Assembly (NCBI GenBank): GCA_024072375.1 | Contig: CP099617.1 | Coordinates: forward strand, 3,789,001-3,853,000 | Length of the DNA: 64,000 nt | Source: Sphingomonadaceae bacterium OTU29LAMAA1 | GTDB taxonomy: Bacteria; Pseudomonadota; Alphaproteobacteria; Sphingomonadales; Sphingomonadaceae | Direction: 5' to 3' | In this document: positions 36,402-44,482 of the stretch, one piece after another | How the letters are laid out: each line of letters starts with the position of its first letter | Numbering within the stretch: position 1 is the stretch's first letter | Position numbers and translations under genes: made by a program | The notes under the pieces: model-generated | What the model was told of the DNA's origin: nothing | Databases searched by the model: none | The model's input: the letters and a program-made list of their open reading frames with translations, nothing else

Positions 36402-37076
36402 ATGGCCTATGCTGACCAGAAGATGTCCGGTGGCAGGGTGGTCGCGATCGTCATCGTCGTGCTCATCCATGCGGCGCTGGGCTATGCCTTCGTCACCGGG
36501 CTCGCGTACCAATACGTGAAGAAGGCCCAAGAAAAACTTAACACGTTCGACGTGGAGGAGCCGCCTCCCCCGCCGCCGGACGAACCGCCGCCCCCTCCGC
36601 CCGACACGCCGATGACGCCGCCGCCCGTGGTGTCGCCGCCGCCGATCGTGCAGAACCCGAATCCGCCGCCCGTGGTGATTCAGACGGTTTCGACGCCGCC
36701 GCCCGCCGTCAATCTGACGCCGATCGCTGCGCCGCCCGCACCGCCTGCGCCGCCCGCACCGCCGGCACCGCCGACGGTCAGCAAGGCTGCCGGTGCGAAG
36801 GGTGATCCGTCCGCGTGGGTTTCGACCGACGACTATCCGCCGAGCTCGCTTCGTTCCAACGAGGAAGGCACCAGCGCGATTGCATGGACGATCAATACGC
36901 AGGGCCGGGTCGAGAATTGTCGCGTCACGTCGTCCAGCGGTTCCGCCGCTCTCGACCGGGCGGCATGCCAGGCGATCACGCGGCGGGGTCGTTATACCCC
37001 TGCCCAGGATGCGTCGGGCAATCCGATCAGCACGTCGTCTTCGCGTCGTGTGGTCTGGAAGATTCCGAAGGACTGA
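36402..37076 (+). CDS. tonB: Energy transducer TonB
   Basis: TonB (224 residues) transmits proton-motive force to TonB-dependent outer-membrane receptors. It has an N-terminal anchor (about 13-36), a proline-rich spacer (54-124) and a C-terminal TonB domain (about 135-224). The motif IAWTINTQGRVENCRV is present, with two cysteines (173 and 189) that could pair. It heads tonB-exbB-exbD-exbD, the usual complete set in sphingomonads. Confidence 0.93.
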   Translation: MAYADQKMSGGRVVAIVIVVLIHAALGYAFVTGLAYQYVKKAQEKLNTFDVEEPPPPPPDEPPPPPPDTPMTPPPVVSPPPIVQNPNPPPVVIQTVSTPPPAVNLTPIAAPPAPPAPPAPPAPPTVSKAAGAKGDPSAWVSTDDYPPSSLRSNEEGTSAIAWTINTQGRVENCRVTSSSGSAALDRAACQAITRRGRYTPAQDASGNPISTSSSRRVVWKIPKD

Positions 37077-37083
37077 TGCGGTC

Positions 37084-37122
37084 CCCGTCCGTCGCCCGGA
37101 ATTGGCCGGAGCGACGGACGGG
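37084..37122 (+). other. Intercistronic hairpin between tonB and exbB
   Basis: A perfect 12-bp stem (CCCGTCCGTCGC at 37084-37095 with its complement at 37111-37122) around a 15-base loop fills the tonB-exbB gap. No T-run follows, so it is more likely an RNA-processing or stability element than a terminator. Confidence 0.65.
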
Positions 37123-37166
37123 TCCTCTGCGAACATTTACACCGTTTGATAAGGACTCATTTCACC

Positions 37167-37964
37167 ATGCTCACCACCATTCTCGCGGCCGGCGGCACCG
37201 CGGCAGCCGAAAGCCAGTTCGGCCTCCAGGCCGCACTGAAGGAAGGCGGCCTGATCTCGCAGTCGGTGTTCACCATCCTCGTGCTCATGTCGATCGTGTC
37301 GTTCTACATCCTGTTCTCGAAGCTGTTCGAGCAGCAGAAGATCATGAACCAGGCGAAGCGCGTCCGTCAGGCTTTCTGGCAGTCGAGCAATCTGCGCGAG
37401 GGCTCCGCGAAGCTGGAGAAGAACTCGGCCTACAAGCAGCTCGTCGACGACGGCCTGCAGGCGCAGGACCAGCACAGCAAGCTGACCGATCCGGTCGAGG
37501 CGCATGACTGGCTGCACGGTTCGCTTGCCCGCTCGGAAGCGGCGATCAACTCGAAGCTGGGCGGCGGTCTTGCCTTCCTCGCGACGGTCGGCGCGACCGC
37601 ACCGTTCATCGGTCTGTTCGGCACCGTGGTCGGCATCTACCGCGCACTGATCAAGATCGGCGCATCGGGCGATCCGTCGATCGACAAGGTCGCCGGTCCG
37701 GTCGGTGAGGCGCTCATCATGACCGCACTCGGCCTGGTCGTCGCGGTTCCGGCCGTGCTCGCCTACAACTGGCTGCAGCGCCGCAACAAGTCGATCGCCG
37801 AAGACCTGTCGGCCTTCTCGAACGACGTGCTGGGCTTCCTTGCCTCGAACGGCGCAGTGAAGCCGACGATGGCCGGTCTCGCCACGACCGCCAAGGCTCC
37901 GGTGAAGCCGGCAGCGGCAACCACGACCGCCGGCCAGGCCGGTGGCGTGCAGACCCGCCCGTAA
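37167..37964 (+). CDS. exbB: ExbB/MotA/TolQ-family proton channel protein
   Basis: ExbB (265 residues) forms the pentameric motor around ExbD that drives TonB. There are three membrane segments. The first is near residues 28-50 and starts FTILVLMSIVSFYILFS. The central pair around 145-210 includes GGGLAFLATVGATAPFIGLFGTVVGIYRAL and LGLVVAVPAVLAYNWL. The ATG at 37167 follows AAGGA. It lies between hairpins on both sides. Confidence 0.92.
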   Translation: MLTTILAAGGTAAAESQFGLQAALKEGGLISQSVFTILVLMSIVSFYILFSKLFEQQKIMNQAKRVRQAFWQSSNLREGSAKLEKNSAYKQLVDDGLQAQDQHSKLTDPVEAHDWLHGSLARSEAAINSKLGGGLAFLATVGATAPFIGLFGTVVGIYRALIKIGASGDPSIDKVAGPVGEALIMTALGLVVAVPAVLAYNWLQRRNKSIAEDLSAFSNDVLGFLASNGAVKPTMAGLATTAKAPVKPAAATTTAGQAGGVQTRP

Positions 37965-37978
37965 ATACCAAAAGGCTG

Positions 37979-38003
37979 CGGGGCCGTCATGATGGCGGCC
38001 CCG
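37979..38003 (+). other. Intercistronic hairpin between exbB and exbD
   Basis: CGGGGCCG at 37979-37986 pairs with CGGCCCCG at 37996-38003, and the stem can extend inward by two more pairs around a short loop. There is no T-run. It probably affects the relative expression or stability of the exbB and exbD parts of the message. Confidence 0.6.
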
Positions 38004-38058
38004 CTACCGGTCGATGGCACAAGCCATCGGCAAGAGGAATGGATAGGATAGCTCGCAC

Positions 38059-38544
38059 ATGGCGATGAGCGCTGGCGGAGGAGGAGGTTCCTCCGAAAAA
38101 CCACTATCGGACATCAACACCACGCCCCTCGTGGACGTGATGCTGGTGCTTCTGATCATCTTCCTGATCGCCGTTCCGGTCGCAATCCAGACGGTCAAGG
38201 GCATCGTCCTGCCCAAGGTCGCGTTCGATCCGACGACGACCAAGCCCGAGAACGTGTTGCTCTCGGTCACGACCGGCCCGGACGGCAATTGCATGGTGTA
38301 TTGGGGAACGTCCCCGATCACGAGCAAGGACCTGCTGACCCGTGCGGTCGACAAGTTGAAGCTGGAAATCGAACGTCAGGGTGGCGCAGGCAATCCCGAC
38401 CTCGAACTTCCGGAAGTTCACATTCGCGGCGACGTCAACACGCCGTACAAGTGCATTGGTGGTTCGGTCTACACGATGCAGCAGGCCGGGTTCGCCAAGG
38501 TCGGCTTCATCTCGCAGCCGCCACCCGCGGGCGGCGCGTCCTGA
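38059..38544 (+). CDS. exbD: ExbD-family biopolymer transporter, first copy
   Basis: This 161-residue ExbD has a single N-terminal membrane segment with the conserved proton-path aspartate Asp26 in DINTTPLVDVMLVLLIIF. The periplasmic domain is larger than usual and carries two cysteines (78 and 132) that could form a disulphide. A Gly/Ser-rich run precedes the membrane segment. It lies after exbB and before a second, different ExbD. The two probably form a heteromer or serve different complexes. Confidence 0.93.
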   Translation: MAMSAGGGGGSSEKPLSDINTTPLVDVMLVLLIIFLIAVPVAIQTVKGIVLPKVAFDPTTTKPENVLLSVTTGPDGNCMVYWGTSPITSKDLLTRAVDKLKLEIERQGGAGNPDLELPEVHIRGDVNTPYKCIGGSVYTMQQAGFAKVGFISQPPPAGGAS

Positions 38545-38574
38545 TCCGTACCGCCCGACCCAGGAGTATCTGAT

Positions 38575-39003
38575 ATGGCAATGAGTGGTGGCTCGGAAGA
38601 CGGCGAGCCGATGATGGAAATGAACACGACGCCGTTGATCGACGTCATGCTCGTTCTCCTCATCATGTTCATCATTACGCTTCCCATCCCGACCCATGCG
38701 GTGAAGGTCGATCTTCCGGTCAACGACCCGCGGAACCAGACCCCTCCGGTCGATCCGCAGAAGAACAAGATCATCATCGATGCGGCGGGCACGGTTTCGT
38801 GGAACGGCACGCCGGTCGACGAAGTGACGCTGCGCCAGTATCTCGATACGGCGGCAGCGATCAATCCGGAGCCGGAACTGCACTTCCAGCCGGACCCGGC
38901 GGCGAAGTACGAGAAGGTCGACCAGACGCTGGCAGTGATCAAGCGTTCGGCCGTGACCAAGCTCGGCTTCATCGGCAACGAGCAATATCGCAACGATTTC
39001 TGA
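38575..39003 (+). CDS. exbD: ExbD-family biopolymer transporter, second copy
   Basis: This 142-residue ExbD has the conserved Asp23 in MNTTPLIDVMLVLLIMF and a conventional periplasmic domain without cysteines. It differs clearly from the first copy, so this is not a recent duplication. It starts 30 bases after the first copy and is followed by a strong terminator, ending the operon. Confidence 0.93.
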   Translation: MAMSGGSEDGEPMMEMNTTPLIDVMLVLLIMFIITLPIPTHAVKVDLPVNDPRNQTPPVDPQKNKIIIDAAGTVSWNGTPVDEVTLRQYLDTAAAINPEPELHFQPDPAAKYEKVDQTLAVIKRSAVTKLGFIGNEQYRNDF

Positions 39004-39029
39004 TCTGTCGATCGGAACGATGTGAAAGA

Positions 39030-39057
39030 GGGCGGTCCCGCGAGGGGCCGCCCTTTT
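39030..39057 (+). terminator. Intrinsic terminator after the TonB-ExbBDD operon
   Basis: Bases 39030-39039 pair with 39044-39053 (10 bp with one T-G pair) closed by a GCGA tetraloop of the stable GNRA type and followed by TTTT. It is placed 27 bases after the second exbD stop. Confidence 0.85.
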
Positions 39058-39551
39058 GCTGTGTCGATCGCCGAAGGACCCAGCTTCGGCTGGTTTCACA
39101 GCAGCCGGACGGCAGGGGCGAGCACGTGTGGAGGAGTATTACGACCGGGACCTGTCGTGACATGGCCGCAGGTCTGCAAGCACGTGTGCCGTCGTCGCAT
39201 CCCGTTTCGGGCCGCATTCCGTTTCGGCCCACATCCCGTTTCAGGGCCGCGCGGCATTGAGGATCGATCCCGCGAACTCGGCCTCGGCATCAACATGCGC
39301 CCGCCCCATCACGAAGGACAGCGCGTCGACGGTCGCCACGGAGCGCGTGTACGTGGCACCAAGGCGATGATCGTCGACACCCGTGCCTTCAGCACACGTC
39401 GATCGCGGGCCAGGCGGGATCAAGACTATCAGCCCGCCGGTGATCGTTGTCGACGCCGGTGACGATCCCGCTTGCGCGCATGTCTTCGAAGTGACACAAC
39501 AGTGTCACAAAAATGAAACCTGTCGATCTGGCAGGAGAAGGAGACGATGCA
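39058..39551. other. Gene-poor region with short tandem repeats
   Basis: No convincing gene lies in this stretch. A + strand frame of 146 codons starts inside the terminator and is Arg/Gly-rich without family signs. A minus-strand frame (39241-39423, TTG start) ends in a plausible helical segment VDALSFVMGRAHVDAEAEFA. It could be the remnant of a gene but has no ribosome site. The 17-base tandem repeat at 39197-39247 is the only clear structure. Confidence 0.5.
39197..39247. repeat. Three tandem copies of a 17-base repeat
   Basis: Three successive units, GCATCCCGTTTCGGGCC, GCATTCCGTTTCGGCCC and ACATCCCGTTTCAGGGCC, start at 39197, 39214 and 39231. Each unit holds a small CCCGTTTCGGG-type inverted repeat. 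The function is unknown. The period is too short and the number too low for a CRISPR. Confidence 0.7.
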
Positions 39552-39896
39552 ATGCGTGTGATTGTCGCGACGATGCTGGTGGGTGCGTGCCTGACGACGC
39601 CAGCGCTGGCTGCCGACCGAACCGGCTATCAGGCGATCGCTGCCGGTGACTTCACCGCGGCGGCAAAGCGGATCGAGGCGGAGCGGCGGATTTTTCCGGA
39701 TCGTCCCGAATTGATGCTCAACCTGGCCGTCGCCTATGCGCGGACCGGACGCACGTCGGATGCGCGCGCGCTCTACAGCGAAGTGCTGCAGCGACCCGAA
39801 GTGGCGATGGATATGCCCAATGGCGCCATCGTGTCTTCGCACGACGTGGCGACGCGCGGGCTGTCGCGGATGACGACGACGCTCGCGACGCGTTGA
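39552..39896 (+). CDS. Small exported TPR-like protein
   Basis: The ATG at 39552 follows AAGGAGACG at good spacing. The 114-residue product has a signal peptide (cut near LTTPALAAD) and one tetratricopeptide-like helix pair (AAKRIEAERRIFPDRPELMLNLAVAYARTGRTSDARALYSE). A single TPR unit suggests a small periplasmic adaptor. Its partner is unknown. It converges on dcd. Confidence 0.7.
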   Translation: MRVIVATMLVGACLTTPALAADRTGYQAIAAGDFTAAAKRIEAERRIFPDRPELMLNLAVAYARTGRTSDARALYSEVLQRPEVAMDMPNGAIVSSHDVATRGLSRMTTTLATR

Positions 39897-39935
39897 CCTG
39901 GCGGCGGCCCGCCCGATGGAGCGGGCCGTCGGCTG

Positions 39936-40490
39936 TTACAGTCGCGGGAGCGTGACCCCGCGCTGACCCATGTATTTGCCGGCCCGATCGGCGTAGCTGA
40001 TCTCGCAGGGTTCGTTGCCTTGCAGGAACAGGAACTGGCAGGCGCCTTCGTTGGCATAGATCTTGGCGGGCAGGGGCGTGGTGTTCGAGAATTCGAGCGT
40101 GACATGCCCTTCCCAGCCCGGCTCCAGCGGCGTCACGTTGACGATGATGCCGCATCGCGCATAGGTCGATTTGCCGAGGCAGATGACCAGCACGTCGCGC
40201 GGCACCCGGAAATATTCTACCGTGCGGGCAAGCGCGAAGCTGTTCGGCGGAATGATGCAGACATCGGTCTTGCGATCGACGAAGCTGTTCGCGGCGAAGT
40301 CCTTTGGGTCGACGAGAGCGTTGTCGACGTTGGTGAAGATCTTGAACTCGTCGGCGACCCTCGCGTCATAGCCGTACGACGACAAGCCATAGCTGATGCA
40401 GCCTTCCCGCCGCTGGTTCTCGACGAACGGTTCGATCATCTGCTGGCCGAGTGCTGCCTCGCGAATCCAGCGGTCGGACAATATGGACAT
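39936..40490 (-). CDS. dcd: dCTP deaminase
   Basis: Dcd (184 residues) converts dCTP to dUTP for thymidylate synthesis. [52 protein letters not shown] and the C-terminal [11 protein letters not shown] are diagnostic. The ATG at 40490 gives the standard length, although the frame is open further upstream. It is divergent from a NUDIX gene. Confidence 0.96.
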   Translation of the reverse strand: MSILSDRWIREAALGQQMIEPFVENQRREGCISYGLSSYGYDARVADEFKIFTNVDNALVDPKDFAANSFVDRKTDVCIIPPNSFALARTVEYFRVPRDVLVICLGKSTYARCGIIVNVTPLEPGWEGHVTLEFSNTTPLPAKIYANEGACQFLFLQGNEPCEISYADRAGKYMGQRGVTLPRL

Positions 40491-40558
40491 CACGGCTCCC
40501 CTTCGACGCGCGTCTTTGCCGGTTCGACGGGTGAGGGCAAGGTGTGTAGCGTTATCGC

Positions 40559-41020
40559 ATGCGACCACTGATCGACTTCGCGTACCGGATGCGCCTTCGC
40601 ATACTGGCGCTGCTGCGGTGGCGGACACGAGGGGTGAAAGTGATGGCTTTCGATCCCGCCGGCCGGCTGCTGCTGGTGCGGCATCGCTATGGACGATCGG
40701 ATTTGTGGATGCTGCCAGGTGGGGGGATCGCACGGGGTGAGACGCCCGAGGTGGCAGCGGTGCGGGAACTGGCCGAAGAGACCGGATGTCGGCTGGATGC
40801 GGTGGTGCCGATCGGTCGCTACGAATCGGGCAGTGAGGGGCGGCGCGACACCGTCCATCTATTTCGCGCACTGACGGCGGGCGAACCGGTTATCGATGCG
40901 GTCGAATTGGCGGAGGCGCGGTTCTTCGCACTCGATGCCCTGCCGGACACGCTGTCGCCGGCGACGCGGCGGCGGGTGGACGAGTTGGCCGGGGCGCGGC
41001 AACGGGATGGCCGGTGGTAG
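40559..41020 (+). CDS. NUDIX hydrolase
   Basis: This 153-residue protein has a full Nudix box, [23 protein letters not shown], in the middle and a basic N-terminus ([21 protein letters not shown]) that may touch the membrane. It is similar in build to MutT-like house-cleaning pyrophosphatases. The substrate is unknown. It is divergent from dcd, which could suggest a role in nucleotide-pool hygiene, but this is only position. Confidence 0.85.
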   Translation: MRPLIDFAYRMRLRILALLRWRTRGVKVMAFDPAGRLLLVRHRYGRSDLWMLPGGGIARGETPEVAAVRELAEETGCRLDAVVPIGRYESGSEGRRDTVHLFRALTAGEPVIDAVELAEARFFALDALPDTLSPATRRRVDELAGARQRDGRW

Positions 41021-41061
41021 CAGGTGGTTCGATGAGCTGGTGGCTCGCTGATCCGGAGCCA

Positions 41062-41118
41062 TTGCTTACCTCACCCTCCGGCAGCTTCTCTGCCACCTCC
41101 CGGTTACGGGGAGGAACG
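41062..41118. repeat. Degenerate fragment of the adk-rpsM repeat unit
   Basis: The sequence CTTACCTCACCCTCCGGCAG followed by GCCACCTCCC and a GGGGAGGAACGG end resembles the right-hand part of the ~197-bp unit arrayed at 10378-10990 (GCTTACCTCCCCCTCC, then CGCCACCTCC, then GGGGGAGGAATG). It appears to be a decayed single copy, which indicates that the unit is dispersed in the genome. Confidence 0.5.
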
Positions 41119-41121
41119 GGG

Positions 41122-41571
41122 TTAGTGTATGCCTAGATCTGCCGGGCCAAAGGCTTGGGGGAGCAGTTCCGACAAGCGGTAGCTGGCCACCGCATCGCCC
41201 TCGGCTGCACCGCAATGGACCATCAGGTCGCGGCCACCGAGTTGCGCGGCTTCGTTGAGGATCTGGCGACAGCGACCGCAGGGGCTGACGGGGGCGGTGC
41301 CGGTGGCATGGCCTTCGGCATCCATCGCGCCTCCGATCACCCCGATCGACACGACATCGCGCAACCGGCCGGCCGCACTGGCGGTGGCGATCGCCACCGT
41401 CTCGGCGCAGAGCGACAGCCCATAGCTCGCGTTTTCGACGTTGGCACCGGTGATCAGACTGCCGTCCGTCATCAACAATGCCGCGCCCACCGCGAAGCGC
41501 GAATAGGGGGCATGGGCGCGCGTCGCCGCTTCGCGCGCGGCAAGGATCAGGCGTTGGCGGTCTTCGGTCAT
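41122..41571 (-). CDS. cdd: Cytidine deaminase
   Basis: Cdd (149 residues) deaminates cytidine and deoxycytidine in pyrimidine salvage. The zinc site is complete: Cys55 and the proton-shuttling Glu57 in CAE, and Cys98/Cys101 in PCGRC. NVENASYGLSLCAE is the classical block. The ATG at 41571 overlaps the stop of the upstream GH25-like gene (ATGA). Confidence 0.95.
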   Translation of the reverse strand: MTEDRQRLILAAREAATRAHAPYSRFAVGAALLMTDGSLITGANVENASYGLSLCAETVAIATASAAGRLRDVVSIGVIGGAMDAEGHATGTAPVSPCGRCRQILNEAAQLGGRDLMVHCGAAEGDAVASYRLSELLPQAFGPADLGIH

Positions 41572-42245
41572 GGTGCGACGACGTTCCAGTTCACAGGGCC
41601 TTCGATGCCGTCGATGCGGCGGATATCGCTCGCCCGCCACATTCGCCACGGATGGGCGGCATACGCGGGGGGGAAGAGGTTGGCGATCGCCCAGACCGGT
41701 CGGTCGATCGCGGCGGACACCTGATATTCGGCGTCCACCGCCTTGGTCAGCCGCAACAGCACCGGCTTGCGCGTATGGCTCTCCACCATCCTGATGAAGG
41801 TCCGTAATTCGCCGATCAGTACGTCGCGATCCGGGCGGGCGGTGCAATCGTCGTGGAAGCCGACGTCGATCGCGGCGGGCAGGGCGTCGGCGGTGCGGGG
41901 GACAAAGGTATTAAAGGCATTCGCCTGATCCGCCGCGAGCTGGCACAGCGAATAGAGGTGGACCGCACCGCGTCGCAGGCCGGCATCGGGGAGGGCCGCC
42001 CAGTTGGCTTCGAACCCCGGATCACGCCGGTCCGCGCCCGATGTCGCGACGAGATAGGCGAAGTCGGCACCGCGCGCCCGCACCGTGCCCCATTCGATGT
42101 CACCGGGATTCTCGTTCAGGTCGATGCCCTGCAACGGATACTGGCTTTGTGCGGGATGCCAGCCGGTCGCGAAGCTCCAGCCACCGATGCCGAGCAGACC
42201 CGCGCCGATCAGCACGCCCGCAGCCTTGAGCAATCCATACCCCAT
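41568..42245 (-). CDS. GH25-like (lysozyme-fold) protein, membrane-anchored
   Basis: This 225-residue protein has one N-terminal membrane segment (about 5-27) and a periplasmic domain with a GH25 lysozyme layout: GIDLNENPGDIEW near the start (first aspartate Asp42), FAYLVATSGADRRDPGFEANW, then HLYSL and AIDVGFHDDC. In active GH25 enzymes the central motif is DxE. Here it reads DVG (Asp127, Gly129), so the catalytic Glu appears to be absent. It may bind rather than cut peptidoglycan. It is coupled on both sides in UPF0262-GH25-cdd. Confidence 0.75.
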   Translation of the reverse strand: MGYGLLKAAGVLIGAGLLGIGGWSFATGWHPAQSQYPLQGIDLNENPGDIEWGTVRARGADFAYLVATSGADRRDPGFEANWAALPDAGLRRGAVHLYSLCQLAADQANAFNTFVPRTADALPAAIDVGFHDDCTARPDRDVLIGELRTFIRMVESHTRKPVLLRLTKAVDAEYQVSAAIDRPVWAIANLFPPAYAAHPWRMWRASDIRRIDGIEGPVNWNVVAP

Positions 42246-42727
42246 CAGCCGCGCAGATGCAGAACGCAGATCAGCGTGAACAGGCGACGCGCAGTATCGA
42301 AATCGACCTCGATCTTGCCCTCCAGCCGCTCGCGCAGGAGTTCGGCGGCATCATTGTGGACGGCACGACGGGCCATGTCGACGGTCTCGATCTGTTGTGG
42401 GGTGGAGGCCCGTATCGCCTGATAGTAACTATCGCAAATCGCGAAGTAATCCTTGATCGACCGGCGGAAGCGGCCGAGCGCCAGCACCAGCGTCTCGAGA
42501 TGGCTGTCGTCCTCGCGATGAATGTGGATGCCGAGCCGTCCCTCCGCCGATTCGAGCTTAATCCGGTAGGGGCCCGCATAATCGTCGGCATGCGCACGCT
42601 GCGGCGCAAAGTGATTCCCTTCCAGCAGGTCGAAAATCGCGATCCGCCGTTCCTGATCGACGTCGGCCGATCGCCAGCCGATGCTGTGCTCGTCCAGGGT
42701 GACGTCGATGATCCGCGGGTCGGCCAT
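42245..42727 (-). CDS. UPF0262 family protein
   Basis: This 160-residue protein matches the alphaproteobacterial UPF0262 family (DVTLDEHSIGWRSADVDQERRIAIFDLLE, and the central LALGRFRRSIKDYFAICDSYY). It is soluble and of unknown function. It heads the minus-strand trio and is divergent from dnaB across a 73-base gap with a palindrome. Its stop overlaps the GH25-like start by one base. Confidence 0.9.
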   Translation of the reverse strand: MADPRIIDVTLDEHSIGWRSADVDQERRIAIFDLLEGNHFAPQRAHADDYAGPYRIKLESAEGRLGIHIHREDDSHLETLVLALGRFRRSIKDYFAICDSYYQAIRASTPQQIETVDMARRAVHNDAAELLRERLEGKIEVDFDTARRLFTLICVLHLRG

Positions 42728-42773
42728 ATGGTCCGATAGTCGGGTTCAGCCGATACGACAAACCGTGTTGCCA

Positions 42774-42789
42774 TCCGAATTTTCGGATA
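42774..42789. promoter_or_regulatory. Palindrome 11 bases upstream of dnaB
   Basis: ATCCGAATTTTCGGAT has perfect 7-base arms around TT and lies between the divergent UPF0262 gene and dnaB. It could be an operator overlapping the dnaB promoter or an mRNA hairpin close to the start codon. The dnaB Shine-Dalgarno is not evident after it. Confidence 0.4.
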
Positions 42790-42800
42790 CAAGCGCGGGT

Positions 42801-44294
42801 ATGGCCACTCTCGCATTCCCGACTCCGGCGGTTCCCGCCGAACCGCTCCAGCTGCCCCGCAACGTCGAAGCCGAGGCCGCGATGCTCGGCGCGATGATGA
42901 TCGACAATCGCCTCGCCGACGATCTGGTCGACCGGCTGGAGCCGGCCCACTTCTACGAACCCGTTCACGGCCGCATCTTCGCCGCGATCAAGACGCTGCG
43001 GGTCAACGACATGCTGGCTACGCCCGTGACGCTGCGCCCGATGTTCGACGCGGACGAGGGGATGCGCGAGCTGGGCGGGCCGTCGTATCTCGCCAGCCTG
43101 ACCGGATCGGGCGCCGGCCTGATCGGCGCGCGCCAGTTCGCGACCCAGATCTATGACCTCGCCATGCTGCGCGCGCTGGTCAGCGTCGGCCGGACACTGG
43201 TCGAGCGGGCGATGGACACCTCGGAAGAGGTCAACCCACGCGCGCAGATCGAGGCGGCGGAGGAGGAATTGTACAAGGTCGCCGGCGACGGCGGTGCGGA
43301 CAATGCCACCAAGAGCTTCGCGCAGGCGACGACGATGGCGGTCAAGATGGCTGAACGCGCGCTGAATTCCGGCGGTAACCTGTCGGGCGTCACCACCGGC
43401 CTCGACAGCGTCAATTCCAAGATCGGCGGCATGCATCATTCCGACTTGATGATCCTGGCGGGGCGTCCCGGCATGGGCAAGACGTCGCTGGCGACCAACA
43501 TCGCCTTCAACGCGGCGCGGCGCTGGATGCGCGACATGCAGGACGGGATTCCGCCGGCTGAATCGGTCGGCGCGAAGGTGGTGTTCTTCAGCCTGGAAAT
43601 GAGCGCCGACCAGCTGGCGACGCGTATTCTGGCCGAACAATCCGGAATCAGTTCCGAATCGCTGCGCATGGGCAAGATCAGCAAGGCAGAGTTCGGCCAA
43701 TTGGCGGCAGCGGCAGCGGAGCTGGAGACGTTGCCGCTGTTCATCGACGATACCGGCGGCCTGAGCATCAGCGCGCTGCACACCCGCGTGCGCCGCCTGC
43801 AACGGCGGCACAACAACGAGATCGGGCTGGTGGTGGTCGATTACCTCCAGCTGCTGACCGGTGGTGGCAAGGGATCGAAGGAGAACCGCGTGCAGGAGAT
43901 CTCTGAGATTTCGCGCGGATTGAAAACGCTGGCGAAGGACATGAACGTGCCGGTGCTGGCGCTGTCGCAGCTGAGCCGCGCGGTCGAAAGCCGCGAGGAC
44001 AAACGGCCGATGCTGTCCGACCTTCGCGAATCGGGGTCGATCGAGCAGGACGCCGACATGGTCTGGTTCGTGTTCCGCGAAGATTATTACACCGCCCAGC
44101 GCGAACCGAAGCGGCCGATGGAAGGCGACGAGGCTAGGGTGTTCGAGGATCACGCCAAATGGGCGAGCGACATGGAGCGCGTGTTCGGCCTCGCCGAGCT
44201 GATCGTCGCGAAGCAGCGCCATGGTGCGACCGGCAAGGTGGTGCTGAAGTTCGATCCGACGATCACGAAGTTCAGCGACTTCGCGGGGTATTGA
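42801..44294 (+). CDS. dnaB: Replicative DNA helicase DnaB
   Basis: DnaB (497 residues) is the hexameric helicase that unwinds DNA at the replication fork. The N-terminal domain contains NVEAEAAMLGAMMID. The RecA-like domain has the Walker A in LAGRPGMGKTSLATNI, Walker B VVVDYLQLL and LSQLSRAVESREDKRP. The ATG at 42801 begins MATLAFPTPAVPAEPLQLPRN. The frame is open upstream. The gene is monocistronic by layout. Confidence 0.96.
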   Translation: MATLAFPTPAVPAEPLQLPRNVEAEAAMLGAMMIDNRLADDLVDRLEPAHFYEPVHGRIFAAIKTLRVNDMLATPVTLRPMFDADEGMRELGGPSYLASLTGSGAGLIGARQFATQIYDLAMLRALVSVGRTLVERAMDTSEEVNPRAQIEAAEEELYKVAGDGGADNATKSFAQATTMAVKMAERALNSGGNLSGVTTGLDSVNSKIGGMHHSDLMILAGRPGMGKTSLATNIAFNAARRWMRDMQDGIPPAESVGAKVVFFSLEMSADQLATRILAEQSGISSESLRMGKISKAEFGQLAAAAAELETLPLFIDDTGGLSISALHTRVRRLQRRHNNEIGLVVVDYLQLLTGGGKGSKENRVQEISEISRGLKTLAKDMNVPVLALSQLSRAVESREDKRPMLSDLRESGSIEQDADMVWFVFREDYYTAQREPKRPMEGDEARVFEDHAKWASDMERVFGLAELIVAKQRHGATGKVVLKFDPTITKFSDFAGY

Positions 44295-44368
44295 TCGGCA
44301 GAGCGGATCATCCTCTTCCGACCTATCGTCCCCGCGAACGTCGGGATGGCGAGGTATGGGAGGAGACC

Positions 44369-44384
44369 GGCTGAAAATTCAGCC
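44369..44384. repeat. Short palindrome upstream of the L,D-transpeptidase gene
   Basis: GGCTGAAAATTCAGCC is a 16-base palindrome with 7-base arms in the 188-base gap after dnaB. It may be a weak terminator for dnaB (an AT-rich CATTATCAG follows) or an operator for the next gene. Confidence 0.35.
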
Positions 44385-44482
44385 CATTATCAGTAGTCAG
44401 CACCGGCCCGTTCAGCCTAGAGCGAGGTGAACGGTGCGAGGGCCGGCGCGGTGTCGCGTGAGAGGGTCCCGGAAGGAACAGC

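Noticed and set aside
39022-39462. 146-codon + strand frame after exbD
   Set aside because: It starts inside the terminator, is Arg-rich, crosses the 17-base repeats and shows no domain or signal.
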